A DNA stretch of 64,000 bases from Oenanthe sinensis. Its lineage: Eukaryota > Streptophyta > Magnoliopsida > Apiales > Apiaceae. The position numbers and the translations under genes were made by a program. Location of the stretch: NCBI GenBank assembly GCA_028671895.1, contig CM053794.1, forward strand, positions 19,826,501-19,890,500, given 5' to 3'. This document shows positions 42,735-53,864 of this stretch, in pieces. The first letter of the stretch is position 1. Every line of letters starts with the position of its first letter. A model generated the notes under the pieces. The model was not told where the DNA came from and searched no databases. It saw only the letters and a program-made list of their open reading frames with translations.

Positions 42735-45700
42735 ATGACAAACAACACAAACACACTATCCGTACGATCAGTCCTTGAGAAGGATAAGCTGACAGGAGGA
42801 AACAACTTCCTAGACTGGCAGAGGAATTTAAGGATTGTCCTCAGACAGGAGCGCAAGCTTCATGTCATTGATATTCCTCCGGCAGGTCCCCTTCCTGAGG
42901 GCGCCACTGTTGAGGAACAAGCGGCCCACACAAAGGATGAGAATGATGCAACTAATGTTGCATGTCTTATGTTGGCAACCATGAGTGCTGAGCTCCAGAG
43001 ACAGCATGTGCATATGGATGCATATACTATCAATGAGCACTTGCAAAGCATGTTTGCAAGCCAAACTCGTCAAGAAAGGTTCAACACGAGTAAGTCACTC
43101 TTTAATTGCAAACAAGGGGCAAGTGAACCAGTTGGCCCACATGTTCTGAAGATGATTGGTTACATTGAGTACCTTGAAACTTTGGGTTTCCCGTTAATTC
43201 AGGAAATTGGTATTGACCTAATCATGAATTCTTTGAACAACAAATTCACTCAATTTGTTATAAACTACAATATGAATGAGTTTGACAAAACACCTACTGA
43301 ATTGTTGGCTATGTTGAGAACATATGAGACCAACATGAAGACGGCTGAACCTGCTCCCATACTGATGGTGGGCAATAAAGGTAAGACAAAAGGGAAAGGC
43401 AAGTGGAAGGGTAAGAAGAAGACAGGATCTGATTCTACACCCAAGCCAAAGTCAGGTCCTAAACAGGCTTTAAAGCCTAAAGGTGGGGTCGCTAAAGGTG
43501 AATGTCACTACTGTAAGAAAACTGGTCACTGGAAGAGAAACTGTTCAGTTTACTTGGAGGATCTGAAGAAGAAGAGGGCTGAGCAAGCTTCTGATTCAGG
43601 TATATATGTTATAGAAGTCAATCTGTCTATTTCTAGATCTTTGGTATTGGATACTGGATGTGCTGCTCACATTTGTATAAATGTGCAGGAAATGCAGAGA
43701 AGTAGGACATTGGCTAAAGGAGAAATGGACCTACGAGTTGGCAATGGAGCAAGAGTTGCTGCTTTAGCTGTAGGAACTTATTATTTATCTTTGCCCTCTG
43801 GGCTTGTTTTAGAACTGGAAAATTGTTATTACGTGCCTGCGATTCGCAGAAACATTATTTCTGTTTCTTGTTTGGACAAGAAAGGTTTTTCATTTACTAT
43901 AAGGAACAACAGTTGCTCTTTTGTTTTGAATGATTTAACCTATGGTGTTGCGCGTTTGTTTAATGGTTTATATGTTCTTGACTTAGATACTCCTGTCTGT
44001 AATATAGAAAACAAACGACTTAAAGTTAATGACTCAAATCAAACATACCTCTGGCATTATCGTCTAGGCCATATAAACGAGAAACGCATATCCAAATTAC
44101 ATAAGGATGGATACTTGGATAAGTTTGATTTTGAATCATACCAGGAATGCGAATCTTGTTTGCTTGGTAAAATGACTAAAGCCCCTTTCACTGGTAAGGG
44201 TAAAATGGCCACTGAACGACTTGAGCTAATACATAGTGATTTATGTGGCCCAATGCGTGTAATGGCGAGAGGAGGCTACTACTACTTCATAACATTTACT
44301 GATGATTTCAGTAGATATGGATATGTATATCTTATGAAGAATAAATCTGATTCTTTTGAAAAGTTCAAAGAATACAAGGCTGAAGTAGAGAAGCAAATTG
44401 GCGGAGGCGCAAGTATTAAAGTCTTACGATCTGATCGTGGAGGAGAATACTTGAGCACAGAATTTAAAGATTATTTAAAGGAGTGTGGTATTGTATCACA
44501 ACTCACTCCACCAGGTACACCTCAATGGAATGGAGTTTCAGAGAGGAGAAATCGCACCTTGTTGGACATGGTGCGATCGATGATGAGTCATGCAGATCTT
44601 CCAATTAGTTTCTGGGGTTACGCTCTAGAAACAGCGGCTTTTACACTTAACCGTGTTCCTACTAAGAAGGTTCAAAAGACTCCATATGAGATATGGGAGG
44701 AGAAACGGTCAGGCATGAGCTTTATGAAAGTTTGGGGATGCAAGGCGTTTGTGAAACGTCAAGTATCTGACAAGCTTGGACCTAAATCTGAAGAGTGCAA
44801 TTTTGTGGGATACCCTAAAGAAACAAAGGCGTATTATTTTTATAGTCCTTCCGAGCAGAAAGTGTTTATTGCTCGAGATGCTGTTTTCATGGAAAGAGAT
44901 TTTGTTTCCAAAAGAAACAGTGGGAGAACTATAGATCTCGATGAAGATCGAGAACCACAAAATAGCATTGAACCTGAAATGGAACAAGAGCAGGATAATG
45001 ACAATGCTCAACAAACACAGGTTGTTCGTAGAACTGGTAGAATTCGGCATGAGCCAGAGAGATATGAATTTCTCTTGACTCAATGTGGTGATTTGATGCT
45101 CATAAATGAAGATGAGCCTCTCACATACCAAGATGCTATGATCAGTCCAGACTCTAAGAGATGGCTAGAAGCCACGAAATCCGAGATGGATTCCATGTAT
45201 GAAAACCAAGTATGGACTTTGGTTGATCCACCTGAAGGGGTGAAACCCATAGGGTGCAAGTGGGTTTTCAAGAAGAAAACTGACATGGATGGAAATGTTC
45301 AGACCTATAAAGCAAGGCTGGTTGCAAAAGGTTTCAGACAAATTCATGGTATAGACTATGATGAAACTTTCTCACCAGTGGCTATGGTCAAGTCCATAAG
45401 GATTTTGCTTGCTATTGCAGCATTCCATGATTATGAAATCTGGCAAATGGATGTCAAAACAGCTTTCCTTAATGGAACCCTTGATGAGGATGTGTACATG
45501 ACACAACCTGAAGGTTTTGTCGATCCAAGGAATGTTAGCAAGGTATGTAAATTACGTCGATCCATTTATGGATTGAAGCAAGCCTCTAGGAGATGGAATA
45601 TCCGTTTTGATGAAACAGTCAAGGAGTATGGCTTTGTTCAAAATGAAGATGAACCTTGTGTTTACAAGAAGGTTAGTGGGAGCCATGTGGCATTCATAGT

Positions 45701-46694
45701 ACTATATGTTGATGACATACTACTAATGGGGAATGACATACCTTCTCTCAAGGCTGTTAAGATTTGGTTAGGGAGCAACTTCTCTATGAAAGACTTAGGA
45801 GATGCATCCTACATTCTAGGAATGAGGATCTATAGGGATAGATCTAGAAGGATGATCGGTCTAAGTCAGAGTACATACATCGTTAAGGTTTTGCATCGTT
45901 TTGGTATGCAAAATGCAAAAAGGGGATATGTCCCCGTGTCTCATGGGATAACGATCTCTAAAGATCAGTGTCCGAAATCATTGGATGACAAGGACCGCAT
46001 GAGTAAGGTTCCATATGCCTCAGCAATTGGATCTATCATGTATGCAATGGTATGTACTCGCCCAGATGTTTCGTATGCTTTAAGCATGACGAGCAGATAC
46101 CAATCTAATCCAGGTGAAGGTCACTGGACGGCTGTCAAGAATATTCTAAAGTACTTGAAAAGGACTAAAGATTCATTCTTGGTGTATGGAGGAGAGGAAA
46201 AACTGGTTGTAAAAGGTTACACCGATGCAAGTTTCCAAACAGACAGGGATGATACTGTATCACAGTCTGGTTTTGTGTTTTGTCTAAACGGAGGTGCTGT
46301 AAGTTGGAAGAGTTCAAAACAAGAAACAGTAGCTGATTCTACAATGGAGGCTGAGTACATTGCAGCTTGTGAAGCGGCTAAGGAGGCGGTTTGGATTCGA
46401 AAATTCATTACTGATTTGGGAGTGGTTCTATCGATTGCAGATCCCATTGATCTATACTGCGATAATAATGGAGCCATAGCACAGGCTAAAGAACCTAGAG
46501 CTCACTCCCGAACCAAACATATACTCAGAAGATATCACCTCATTCGAGAGATTAACGAAAGGGGTGACATACACATATGTAAAGTACACACAAATGATAA
46601 CATTGCAGACCCACTGACCAAAGGCTTGTCGCAGAAGAAGCACGACGGTCACACTAGTTCCATGGGTATTAGATACATGGGTGATTGGCTCTAG
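42735..46694 (+). CDS. gag-pol: Element C gag-pol polyprotein, 1,319 aa, intact
   Basis: Single ORF from MTNNTNTLSVRSVLEKDKL to GDWL. Gag occupies about 1-280 with a CCHC knuckle, CHYCKKTGHWKRNC, near 256-270. Protease LDTGCAAHIC is near 302. A GAG-pre-integrase block (YLWHYRLGHINEKRI) precedes the integrase core (HSDLCGPM near 500, LRSDRGGEY, VSERRNRTLLDMV). RT runs from KWVFKKKTDMD to beyond YVDDILLMGND near 989. RNase H has YTDASFQTDRDD, STMEAEYIA near 1201 and TKHILRRYHLIREI. All catalytic motifs are present and no stop interrupts it. The start is the first ATG of the frame and matches the usual Angela Gag start. Products act in virus-like particles for reverse transcription and nuclear integration. 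Confidence 0.95.
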   Translation: MTNNTNTLSVRSVLEKDKLTGGNNFLDWQRNLRIVLRQERKLHVIDIPPAGPLPEGATVEEQAAHTKDENDATNVACLMLATMSAELQRQHVHMDAYTINEHLQSMFASQTRQERFNTSKSLFNCKQGASEPVGPHVLKMIGYIEYLETLGFPLIQEIGIDLIMNSLNNKFTQFVINYNMNEFDKTPTELLAMLRTYETNMKTAEPAPILMVGNKGKTKGKGKWKGKKKTGSDSTPKPKSGPKQALKPKGGVAKGECHYCKKTGHWKRNCSVYLEDLKKKRAEQASDSGIYVIEVNLSISRSLVLDTGCAAHICINVQEMQRSRTLAKGEMDLRVGNGARVAALAVGTYYLSLPSGLVLELENCYYVPAIRRNIISVSCLDKKGFSFTIRNNSCSFVLNDLTYGVARLFNGLYVLDLDTPVCNIENKRLKVNDSNQTYLWHYRLGHINEKRISKLHKDGYLDKFDFESYQECESCLLGKMTKAPFTGKGKMATERLELIHSDLCGPMRVMARGGYYYFITFTDDFSRYGYVYLMKNKSDSFEKFKEYKAEVEKQIGGGASIKVLRSDRGGEYLSTEFKDYLKECGIVSQLTPPGTPQWNGVSERRNRTLLDMVRSMMSHADLPISFWGYALETAAFTLNRVPTKKVQKTPYEIWEEKRSGMSFMKVWGCKAFVKRQVSDKLGPKSEECNFVGYPKETKAYYFYSPSEQKVFIARDAVFMERDFVSKRNSGRTIDLDEDREPQNSIEPEMEQEQDNDNAQQTQVVRRTGRIRHEPERYEFLLTQCGDLMLINEDEPLTYQDAMISPDSKRWLEATKSEMDSMYENQVWTLVDPPEGVKPIGCKWVFKKKTDMDGNVQTYKARLVAKGFRQIHGIDYDETFSPVAMVKSIRILLAIAAFHDYEIWQMDVKTAFLNGTLDEDVYMTQPEGFVDPRNVSKVCKLRRSIYGLKQASRRWNIRFDETVKEYGFVQNEDEPCVYKKVSGSHVAFIVLYVDDILLMGNDIPSLKAVKIWLGSNFSMKDLGDASYILGMRIYRDRSRRMIGLSQSTYIVKVLHRFGMQNAKRGYVPVSHGITISKDQCPKSLDDKDRMSKVPYASAIGSIMYAMVCTRPDVSYALSMTSRYQSNPGEGHWTAVKNILKYLKRTKDSFLVYGGEEKLVVKGYTDASFQTDRDDTVSQSGFVFCLNGGAVSWKSSKQETVADSTMEAEYIAACEAAKEAVWIRKFITDLGVVLSIADPIDLYCDNNGAIAQAKEPRAHSRTKHILRRYHLIREINERGDIHICKVHTNDNIADPLTKGLSQKKHDGHTSSMGIRYMGDWL

Positions 46695-46708
46695 TGCAAG
46701 TGGGAGAT
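46695..46708 (+). other. Polypurine tract of element C
   Basis: GTGCAAGTGGGAGA lies just after the gag-pol stop; the following T of TGTTAG begins the 3' LTR. Confidence 0.8.
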
Positions 46709-48263
46709 TGTTAGTGTAGGTGCCCTAGAGGCAATACAATGTTTCTTTTAAATAAACCTTTATGTCATATGATTATTCAATAAACGTATTTATTATGACT
46801 TTAATTACTGCGATATATTTGTTAGCATAATAAATGTCCTTAGAATCATGATACACGTTATATAGTTTAAGTACATGACTTGAATTTGAGATTATATAAT
46901 ATATCATATTCTTAAATGTCCCTAGTCGAGTATTATTATTATAGGACAATAATAATACATAAATAGACTAGTATGTTGTTTGACAGATAACCATATCTCA
47001 TTGGTTATAAGTATGGGGATACTAAAATCAATGCATAGGTACATGTAGGAGTACATGGTACTGGACAGACCCACAGTGAGATTCTTCATGTTTAATAAAG
47101 TCATAAGAAAGACTCACAGTGATAATAGTGTAATGGTCCTCTGACTTGAGATCATTATATTTCTATACGAGGATTAATATACTCTGACTACATTAAAAGT
47201 TACCTTTGACCGGGTGATGATAAAAGTGGACATCGGGTATATCATGAGTCGTATGAGAAATATGAATGATAGATAAATGATTTAACCCTCCTATAATTAG
47301 GAGAGATATTATTGGCCTCTTGATTGAGTGAGACTATAAAATGCATGGCCGTGCTCAAATAATAATTTGTTTTTCATAGTCTACTCATGGATCAAGTAAA
47401 CCCGGATTAAATGTTGAAGAGGATGACTAAACACATGCCTCGAGTTTAATCTATAATATATTTGGTTAAAGGGATTATATTACACGGAAACATTAATCAT
47501 GAAAGGTTTTTTATCAAATCACGATTTAATTATTATTTAATTGGGTAGCAATGATGTATTACTAGATACCGCTCATTGTTTATAATTTTATTGGAGAATA
47601 AAATTATTACTAATTAAATAATAGCCTATAGGGTCACACACATAGAGCATCTAGAGGAATAGTTAATTTAAATTATAGATTTAAATTAATTGATGATTGT
47701 TTGAATTTTATTATATTAATTAAGTGAGACTTAATTAATTGAAATAATATAAATTCGAAGTTGAAGAGGATTTCTGCCCATAATAATTAAGTATGACTTA
47801 ATTATTAATTAAATAATAGAAACATGTTTTATTATTTAATCCTATACCTACATGGGTTAGGTTTTACTGCTTAGGCCCGTTTAACTAGTCATTATAAATA
47901 GATAATGATAGGTTAAAATAGCCACACGTTTTTATATGATAAAACCCTAGAGGCAGAGCAAGAGAGGCAGCAAAGACAGTCATTCGAAATCATCAAAGGA
48001 GGCTAGTACATCCATCCCGTAATCAAGACCGTGAGACGCTCTTGAAGGTGCTCGTGTGGATATCATAGAGGTGCTTTCGAGAGGAAGACACAAATCGTGA
48101 TAGCAAGGATCTCCGTTGAGTTCGTTACATTCAAGATCTTAATAGGTATGATTCGTTTATCACCATAATCCGTCAATTCTTATACATGATCCTGCGTTAG
48201 GGTTCCGAAATTTTTCATTATATTTACGTTTATCCGCTGCGTTTTATGCCTCGGAACCCTACA
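46709..48263 (+). repeat. Element C 3' LTR (1,555 bp)
   Basis: Matches 39302-40857 with about 18 differences, one a base shorter T run near 47505. Confidence 0.95.
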
Positions 48264-48268
48264 GTTTC
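48264..48268. repeat. Target site duplication of element C, right copy (GTTTC)
   Basis: Identical to 39297-39301. Confidence 0.92.
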
Positions 48269-48777
48269 CACCCCTACCTCCTCTCAGTCCGATACCATCC
48301 GAGGACGAGGGATTTGAGGAGCTGACCCCAGAGCCGGCAGAGCCAGAGGATGTTCCCCTTGATTCGCCCCCACTGCCACTAGTATCCCCTTCGCCGCCAC
48401 CTACTCCACCACCTCCACCTTCACCTGTTGCCGAGGAGTCGATACCTCCTTGGGTAGTGTCTGCGCTCATGAGAGAGCGGGATGCCTCAGCTGGTCGGAT
48501 TGACGAGCTCAGGCGTATTGTGGACCGGATGTTGCCGGGGCCCTCTGGACCATCGGGTGGTCTACCTAGAGTCGGTATTCCACCGAGTGGCCCTCCTACA
48601 GACGGCATTCCCCAGGACGTGGAGCTTGGCTTCATCGGTATCCGGATGTGGGCACGAGCATTTCAGGAGATGAGGACGCCTTTGGGCGGGGGACCGATGG
48701 GAGGTGACGAGGTAGATGCGATGATAGATAGTATGTTGGGGCAGGTCCGGGACTTGGTCCGCGGGAGATTTAGATGA
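48269..48777 (+). pseudogene. Element E pre-gag ORF, second part
   Basis: Continues the frame of 38998-39301 after removal of C. It begins with a PPLPPLSPIPSED box, then ELTPEPAEPEDVP, a proline run, a helical RIDELRRIVDRM segment and a glycine/proline-rich linker, and ends RGRFR before TGA. The same order occurs in element D at 23585-24037. The ORF totals about 270 codons without C. The product is unknown; extra ORFs upstream of gag are known in Tat/Ogre gypsy elements, not typically in chromoviruses. Confidence 0.6.
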
Positions 48778-49189
48778 TGTGTATATGATGACGTAGTCTT
48801 CTAGTACTAGACATGGCACTATATATGTATAGTGGTGCCAGTTTTTGAGGGATTAACTTTTGATGTATATATCAGTATTCCCGTTCTGACTAGTGGATAG
48901 CGTAGTTGACTAAACTTTTGGGATGTATTCGGACTCAGTGACAAAAGATGTAACCAAAAATGATGTTTATATATGATGATCAGTTCTTTTCAGTTGTCGT
49001 TGATTTTGTTTTTAGTGTTATATGCACTCTTGTTTGATACAGAAATTGAATGAGAACCATTGTATAACTGTGAAAATTGGATAATGTTGTAGTTGGCACT
49101 CATTACTTATGTGATTGTTCCTTGTAACAAGTGTAGGAGTAATCTAGTCCGGCGGTAATTAATTGATATTGTTTGATTGTGCTAGAATC
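48778..49189 (+). other. Element E spacer between pre-gag ORF and gag
   Basis: About 410 bp of AT-rich DNA with no recognised gene or repeat. Matches in position 24038-24446 of D. Confidence 0.6.
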
Positions 49190-52100
49190 ATGCCACCAAG
49201 AAGAAACACAAGGTTACACCCTGAGGCCCAGGAAGAGCCAAGTGAGCAGGGCATTCGTGAGAGTGCAGGGTATGAAGAGGGTGATCATGTGAGTTCAGGT
49301 GATTCTGAACATAGTCAAAATCAGGATCAGAGTGAGCAGGGGGAACCCCAAGATCAAGGGGAAAATCAGAATGCAGACCCCATGAATTTATTCGTGAACT
49401 TTTTAAGGTAGCATGTCAACCCTAACCCGGCTCAACCACCTCCAACTCCCCGTAATGTGGTAGCAAATGCTTTTCGTGCTTTTAAGTCCTTGAGGCCGCC
49501 TGAGTTTCAAGGGAGTGCTGACCCTGTAGAGGCAATGGCTTGGCTAAAAGAAATGGAAAAATCGTTCGAAATATTGCAAGTAGAAGAGGAACAGAAAACA
49601 GTCTTCGCCACTTACCTCCTAAAAGGGGAGGCCAATTTCTGGTGGGAAGCTAAGAAGAGTATGGAAAGAGAAGGAGTGATAGCCTGGGAAAGGTTCACTC
49701 AGTTGTTCTTGGAGAAATATTTTCCCAAGTTTATGGAAAGTCAAATGGAGTTGAAGTTTTTGGAATTAAAACAGAATAATCTGACGGTGGCTGAGTACGA
49801 AGCCAAGTTTACGGAGTTGTCCCGGTTTGTACCGGACTTTGTAAACACAGAAGAGAAGCGAGCCAGAAGATTTCAGCAAGGGCTCAAGCAGTGGATTCAG
49901 AATCGGGTGGCTATATTTGAATTGACTGATTATGCCACGTTGGTACAGAAAGCCTCGATTGTAGAGGCCGGTGGTGATCAAGTGCAAAGAAATAGAGAAG
50001 AAAATAAGAGAAAGGCGGAAAGCCTAAAGGGAGGATCATCATCGGGAAAGCATCCTAGCAAAGCTAGCCGTGGGCCAGGATCTAAGTCTAGGAGAAGTTT
50101 CGAAACCAGGAGGGCAGACAGTGTGAGTGTCAGCCCGGGAGGCAGACAGTCCGGGGTAAGGTATTCAAACCAATCCCGACCCCCATTGCCAGATTGCCAG
50201 AAATGTGGAAAGAAGCATCTGGGCGGGTGCAGCCCAGGGAAAGTCACGTGTTATAAGTGTCATCGGGAGGGGCATTATGCTAGAGATTGTCCCCAAAGGA
50301 ATATGACCTGTTTTAAGTGTGGCCAGGTAGGGCATGTGAAGAAGGACTGTCGGGTACCTGCGCCAACTATGTCAAAGCAAAGTGGAGTCGCCTCTAATAG
50401 GACTCCTAAGGCCCGAACTTTTAACATGACTGTGAGGGATGCGGTAAAGCACACCGATGTAATTGCAGGTACACTTTTACTCAATTCCATCCATGCAAAT
50501 GTTTTATTTGATTCTGGAGCAACCAAGTCTTTTATTTCTCAAGATTTTGTGAATAGCGGGAATCTTAGAATGCAACCGCTAAGAGACTCCCTACAAGTAG
50601 AAATAGCTAATCGGGAAGTCATTCCTGTCAGCCAAATATGCGCTAACTGCGAGTTAGAAATAGAAGGACATCGATTCAGTGTTGACTTAATTCCTTTTGT
50701 GCTGGGAGAATTTGATGTCATATTAGGAATGGATTGGCTGGCCAGTTGTGGAGCTAGCATAGATTGTAAGGGAAAGAAGGTAAGAATGAAGTTACCTAAT
50801 CAGAAAGAAATAGTATTTCGAGGGCAGAGGCAAACCAAGAAGTTCTTGACCCGGATTCAAGTTAAGAGGTTGTTGCGCCAAGGGTGTGAGGCCTATTTGG
50901 CCTATGTAGTAGACCAAGAAAAGAGTGTACCAGGTATAAGTGACATACCCGTGGTTAGTGAATTTGAAGATGTGTTTCCAGAAGATCTTCCGGGGCTACC
51001 ACCCGACAGAGATATAGAGTTTACTATTGAATTAGCGCCAGGAACGACACCGGTATCAAAGGCTCCTTATCGATTAGCCCCTGTGGAAATGAAGGAGTTA
51101 GCTACCCAACTACAGGAGTTGTTGGATAAAGGTTTGATTCGACCAAGTGTATCCCCATGGGGTGCACCAGTGTTATTCGTTAAGAAAAAGGATGGGAGTA
51201 TGAGGTTATGTATAGATTATCGAGAACTCAACAAACTAACCATCAAGAATAAGTACCCTTTACCCAGGATCGATGATCTGTTTGACCAGCTAAAGGATGC
51301 GGTCTACTTTTCAAAGATTGACCTGAGAACTGGATACCACCAATTGAAGATCAAGCCTGAGGATGTACCAAAGACAGCGTTCCGCACCCGATATGGGCAT
51401 TATGAGTTTTTGGTAATGTCCTTTGGATTAACCAACGCCCCTGCAGCCTTCATGGACTTGATGAATCGAGTCTTCAAGAAATATTTAGATAAGTTTATGA
51501 TAGTCTTCATCGATGACATCTTGATTTATTCAAGGACGCCGGAAGAACATGAAGAACACTTGAGAACTGTTTTGGGAATATTGAGAAGAGAGAAGCTGTA
51601 TGCTAAGTTCTCGAAGTGTGAGTTTTGGTTGAAAGAGGTGCAATTCTTGGGCCACGTAATTAGTAGTAAAGGCGTGTTAGTAGACCCTACTAAGATCGAA
51701 GCTATTTCCAACTGGGAAAGGCCAACAACGCCAACAGAAGTAAGAAGTTTTGTGGGACTAGCCGGATATTATCGGAGGTTTGTGCAGGATTTTGCCAAGA
51801 TAGCTACTCCGCTGACAAGGCTCACCCGCAAGACTGAGAAATTCGAATGGACGGATAAATGTGAAGCAAGTTTTCAAGAACTGAAGAAGAGATTGGTCAC
51901 TGCACCAGTGCTAGCCCTACCTGATGAGAAAGGAGATTTTGTGATTTATAGCGACGCGTCGCACAAAGGGTTGGGCTGTGTATTGATGCAACATGGCAAG
52001 GTGATTGCGTATGCATCTAGACAACTGAAAGAGTATGAGTTAAGGTATCCAACCCACGATCTGGAATTAGCTGCGATAGTTTTCGCGTTAAAGATCTGGA

Positions 52101-53830
52101 GGCATTATCTTTATGGAGAGAGGTGTGAGATCTACACCGACCATAAGAGCCTTAAGTATATATTTACTCAGAAGGAGTTAAACATGAAGCAAAGAAGGTG
52201 GTTGGAATTAATTAAAGATTATGATTGTTCCATTAACTATCACCCTAGGAAAGCCAATGTGGTGGCTGATGCCCTAAGTAGAAAAGAAAGGCTGAAAATG
52301 TTAGTTTCTTCGGAGGAATTGGTGAAAGAATTTGAAAGGATGGAACTGGAAGTAAAATTTCCTGTGAAAGGCACGGAATTGCTGATGGAAATCCGAGTAG
52401 AACCTAAACTAATCGAGAAGATACGAATATGTCAAGAAAAGATGATGGAAGAAAAAAATACCAAGGTGAATGGAGATGAACGAAGGTGCGTTAGGGACGA
52501 GAAAAGAATCCTGAGATTTAATAATAGAATTTGGATTCCAAATGTCCAGGAACTAAAAGATGAAGTGTTGCACGAGGCACACAATTCTAGATTTTCTATT
52601 CACCCAGGAGGTACCAAAATGTATAAAGATCTAAAGAAATATTATTGGTGGCCGAACATGAAAAGAGATATCGCTGAATGGGTAAGCAAGTGTCTGACCT
52701 GTCAGAAAGTGAAGGCAGAACACCAAAGACCCAGTGGACTGTTGCAACCTCTGGAAATTCCGGAATGGAAATGAGAGCACATTGCGATGGATTTTGTCGT
52801 AGGGCTACCAAGGACAAAAGCGAACCATGATACCATTTGGGTAGTAATAGATCGGTTAACGAAGTCAGCACATTTTCTACCCATTAATGAGAGGTATTCA
52901 GTTGACCGATTAGTTGAGCTATATTTAAAGGAAATAGTGGTGCGTCATGGTGTTCCCGTGGGTATTGTGTCTGATAGAGACCCAAGGTTCAATTCAAGAT
53001 TTTGGAGAAGCTTCCAAGAATGCTTGGGAACAAGATTGAATATGAGCACCGCATATCACCCACAAACTGATGGGCAAAGTGAGCGGACCATTCAAACAGT
53101 GGAAGACATGTTGAGAGTCTGTGCTATAGACTTCAAAGGCAGTTGGGATGATCATTTGCCATTAATTGAGTTTGCCTACAATAACAGCTATCATGCCAGC
53201 ATAGGGATGCCCCCTTACGAAGCCTTGTATGGCAGAAAGTGTCGATCTCCCTTGTGTTGGGAAGAAGTAGGAGAGCGAAAGATGTTAGGACCCGAATTGG
53301 TCCAGCAAACCAAAGAGGTAATAGATCTTATTAGAAAAAGATTAGTGGCAGCCCAAGATAGGCAACGCAAGTATGCGGATCAAGCCAGAAGAGACAGAGA
53401 ATATGAAGTGGGAGATTCAGTATTACTGAAGGTATCTCCGTGGAAAGGTTTGATGAGGTTTGGTAAGAAGGGAAAGTTAAGTCCAAAATTTATTGGACCA
53501 TTTGAAATCCTAAGACGTATTGGGAAGGTAGCCTATGAGTTGGCCCTACCTCCAAACCTACAGCAAGTTCATAATGTGTTTCACGTGTCAATGCTAAGGA
53601 AGTATAATGCAGATTCCAGACACGTAATAGAGTATGAGCAGGTAGATTTACAACCGGATCTGACCTATGTGGAACGACCGGTGGAAATTTTAGACCGAAA
53701 GGAGCAAGTGCTCCGGAACAAAGTGGGTAAGTTAGTGAGAGTCCTGTGGAGAAACCAGAATACTGAGGAATCCACATGGGAACTGGAAGGTGCAATGCAG
53801 GAAAAGTACCCTCACCAATTTTCAAGCTAG
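49190..53830 (+). pseudogene. gag-pol: Element E gag-pol with chromodomain, two in-frame stops
   Basis: One frame of 1,547 codons from MPPRRNTRLHPEAQ to the TAG at 53828-53830, broken only by TAG at 49409-49411 (codon 74) and TGA at 52772-52774 (start of the integrase core). Gag core: LLKGEANFWWEAKKSM. CCHC knuckles CYKCHREGHYARDC (near 353) and CFKCGQVGHVKKDC (near 373) follow a third cysteine pair, CQKCGKKHLGGC. Protease VLFDSGATKSF is near 438. RT has FIDDILIYS near 773. RNase H has IYSDASHKGLG near 919. Integrase shows the H2C2 zinc finger (HEAHNSRFSIH, CLTCQ), then IVSDRDPRFNSRF and DGQSERTIQ. A GPF/Y-like module and a chromodomain (YVERPVEILDR, VLWRNQNTEESTWELE, residues about 1490-1537) end the protein. 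The chromodomain is expected to guide integration into heterochromatin. Confidence 0.93.
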
Positions 53831-53864
53831 ATTCCGGGACGGAATCCTTGTAAGAAGGGGAGAC
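53831..53864 (+). other. Stem-loop and polypurine tract of element E
   Basis: ATTCCGGGACGGAAT at 53831-53845 is a perfect inverted repeat with a 3-nt loop, followed by the purine tract AGAAGGGGAGAC abutting the 3' LTR. The same pair is in element D. Confidence 0.7.

Larger units (their letters stand above)
39302..48263 (+). mobile_element. Element C: intact Angela/BARE-like Ty1-copia retrotransposon
   Basis: A 9.0-kb plus-strand element with LTRs of 1,556 and 1,555 bp, TSD GTTTC, PBS, PPT, a 1.9-kb leader and one uninterrupted 1,319-codon gag-pol. The Pol sequence and long leader resemble the Angela/BARE1 group. LTRs differ by 17 substitutions and one T-run indel by eye (about 1.1%). It is inserted in the pre-gag ORF of E. 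All parts needed for transposition appear present. Confidence 0.94.
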
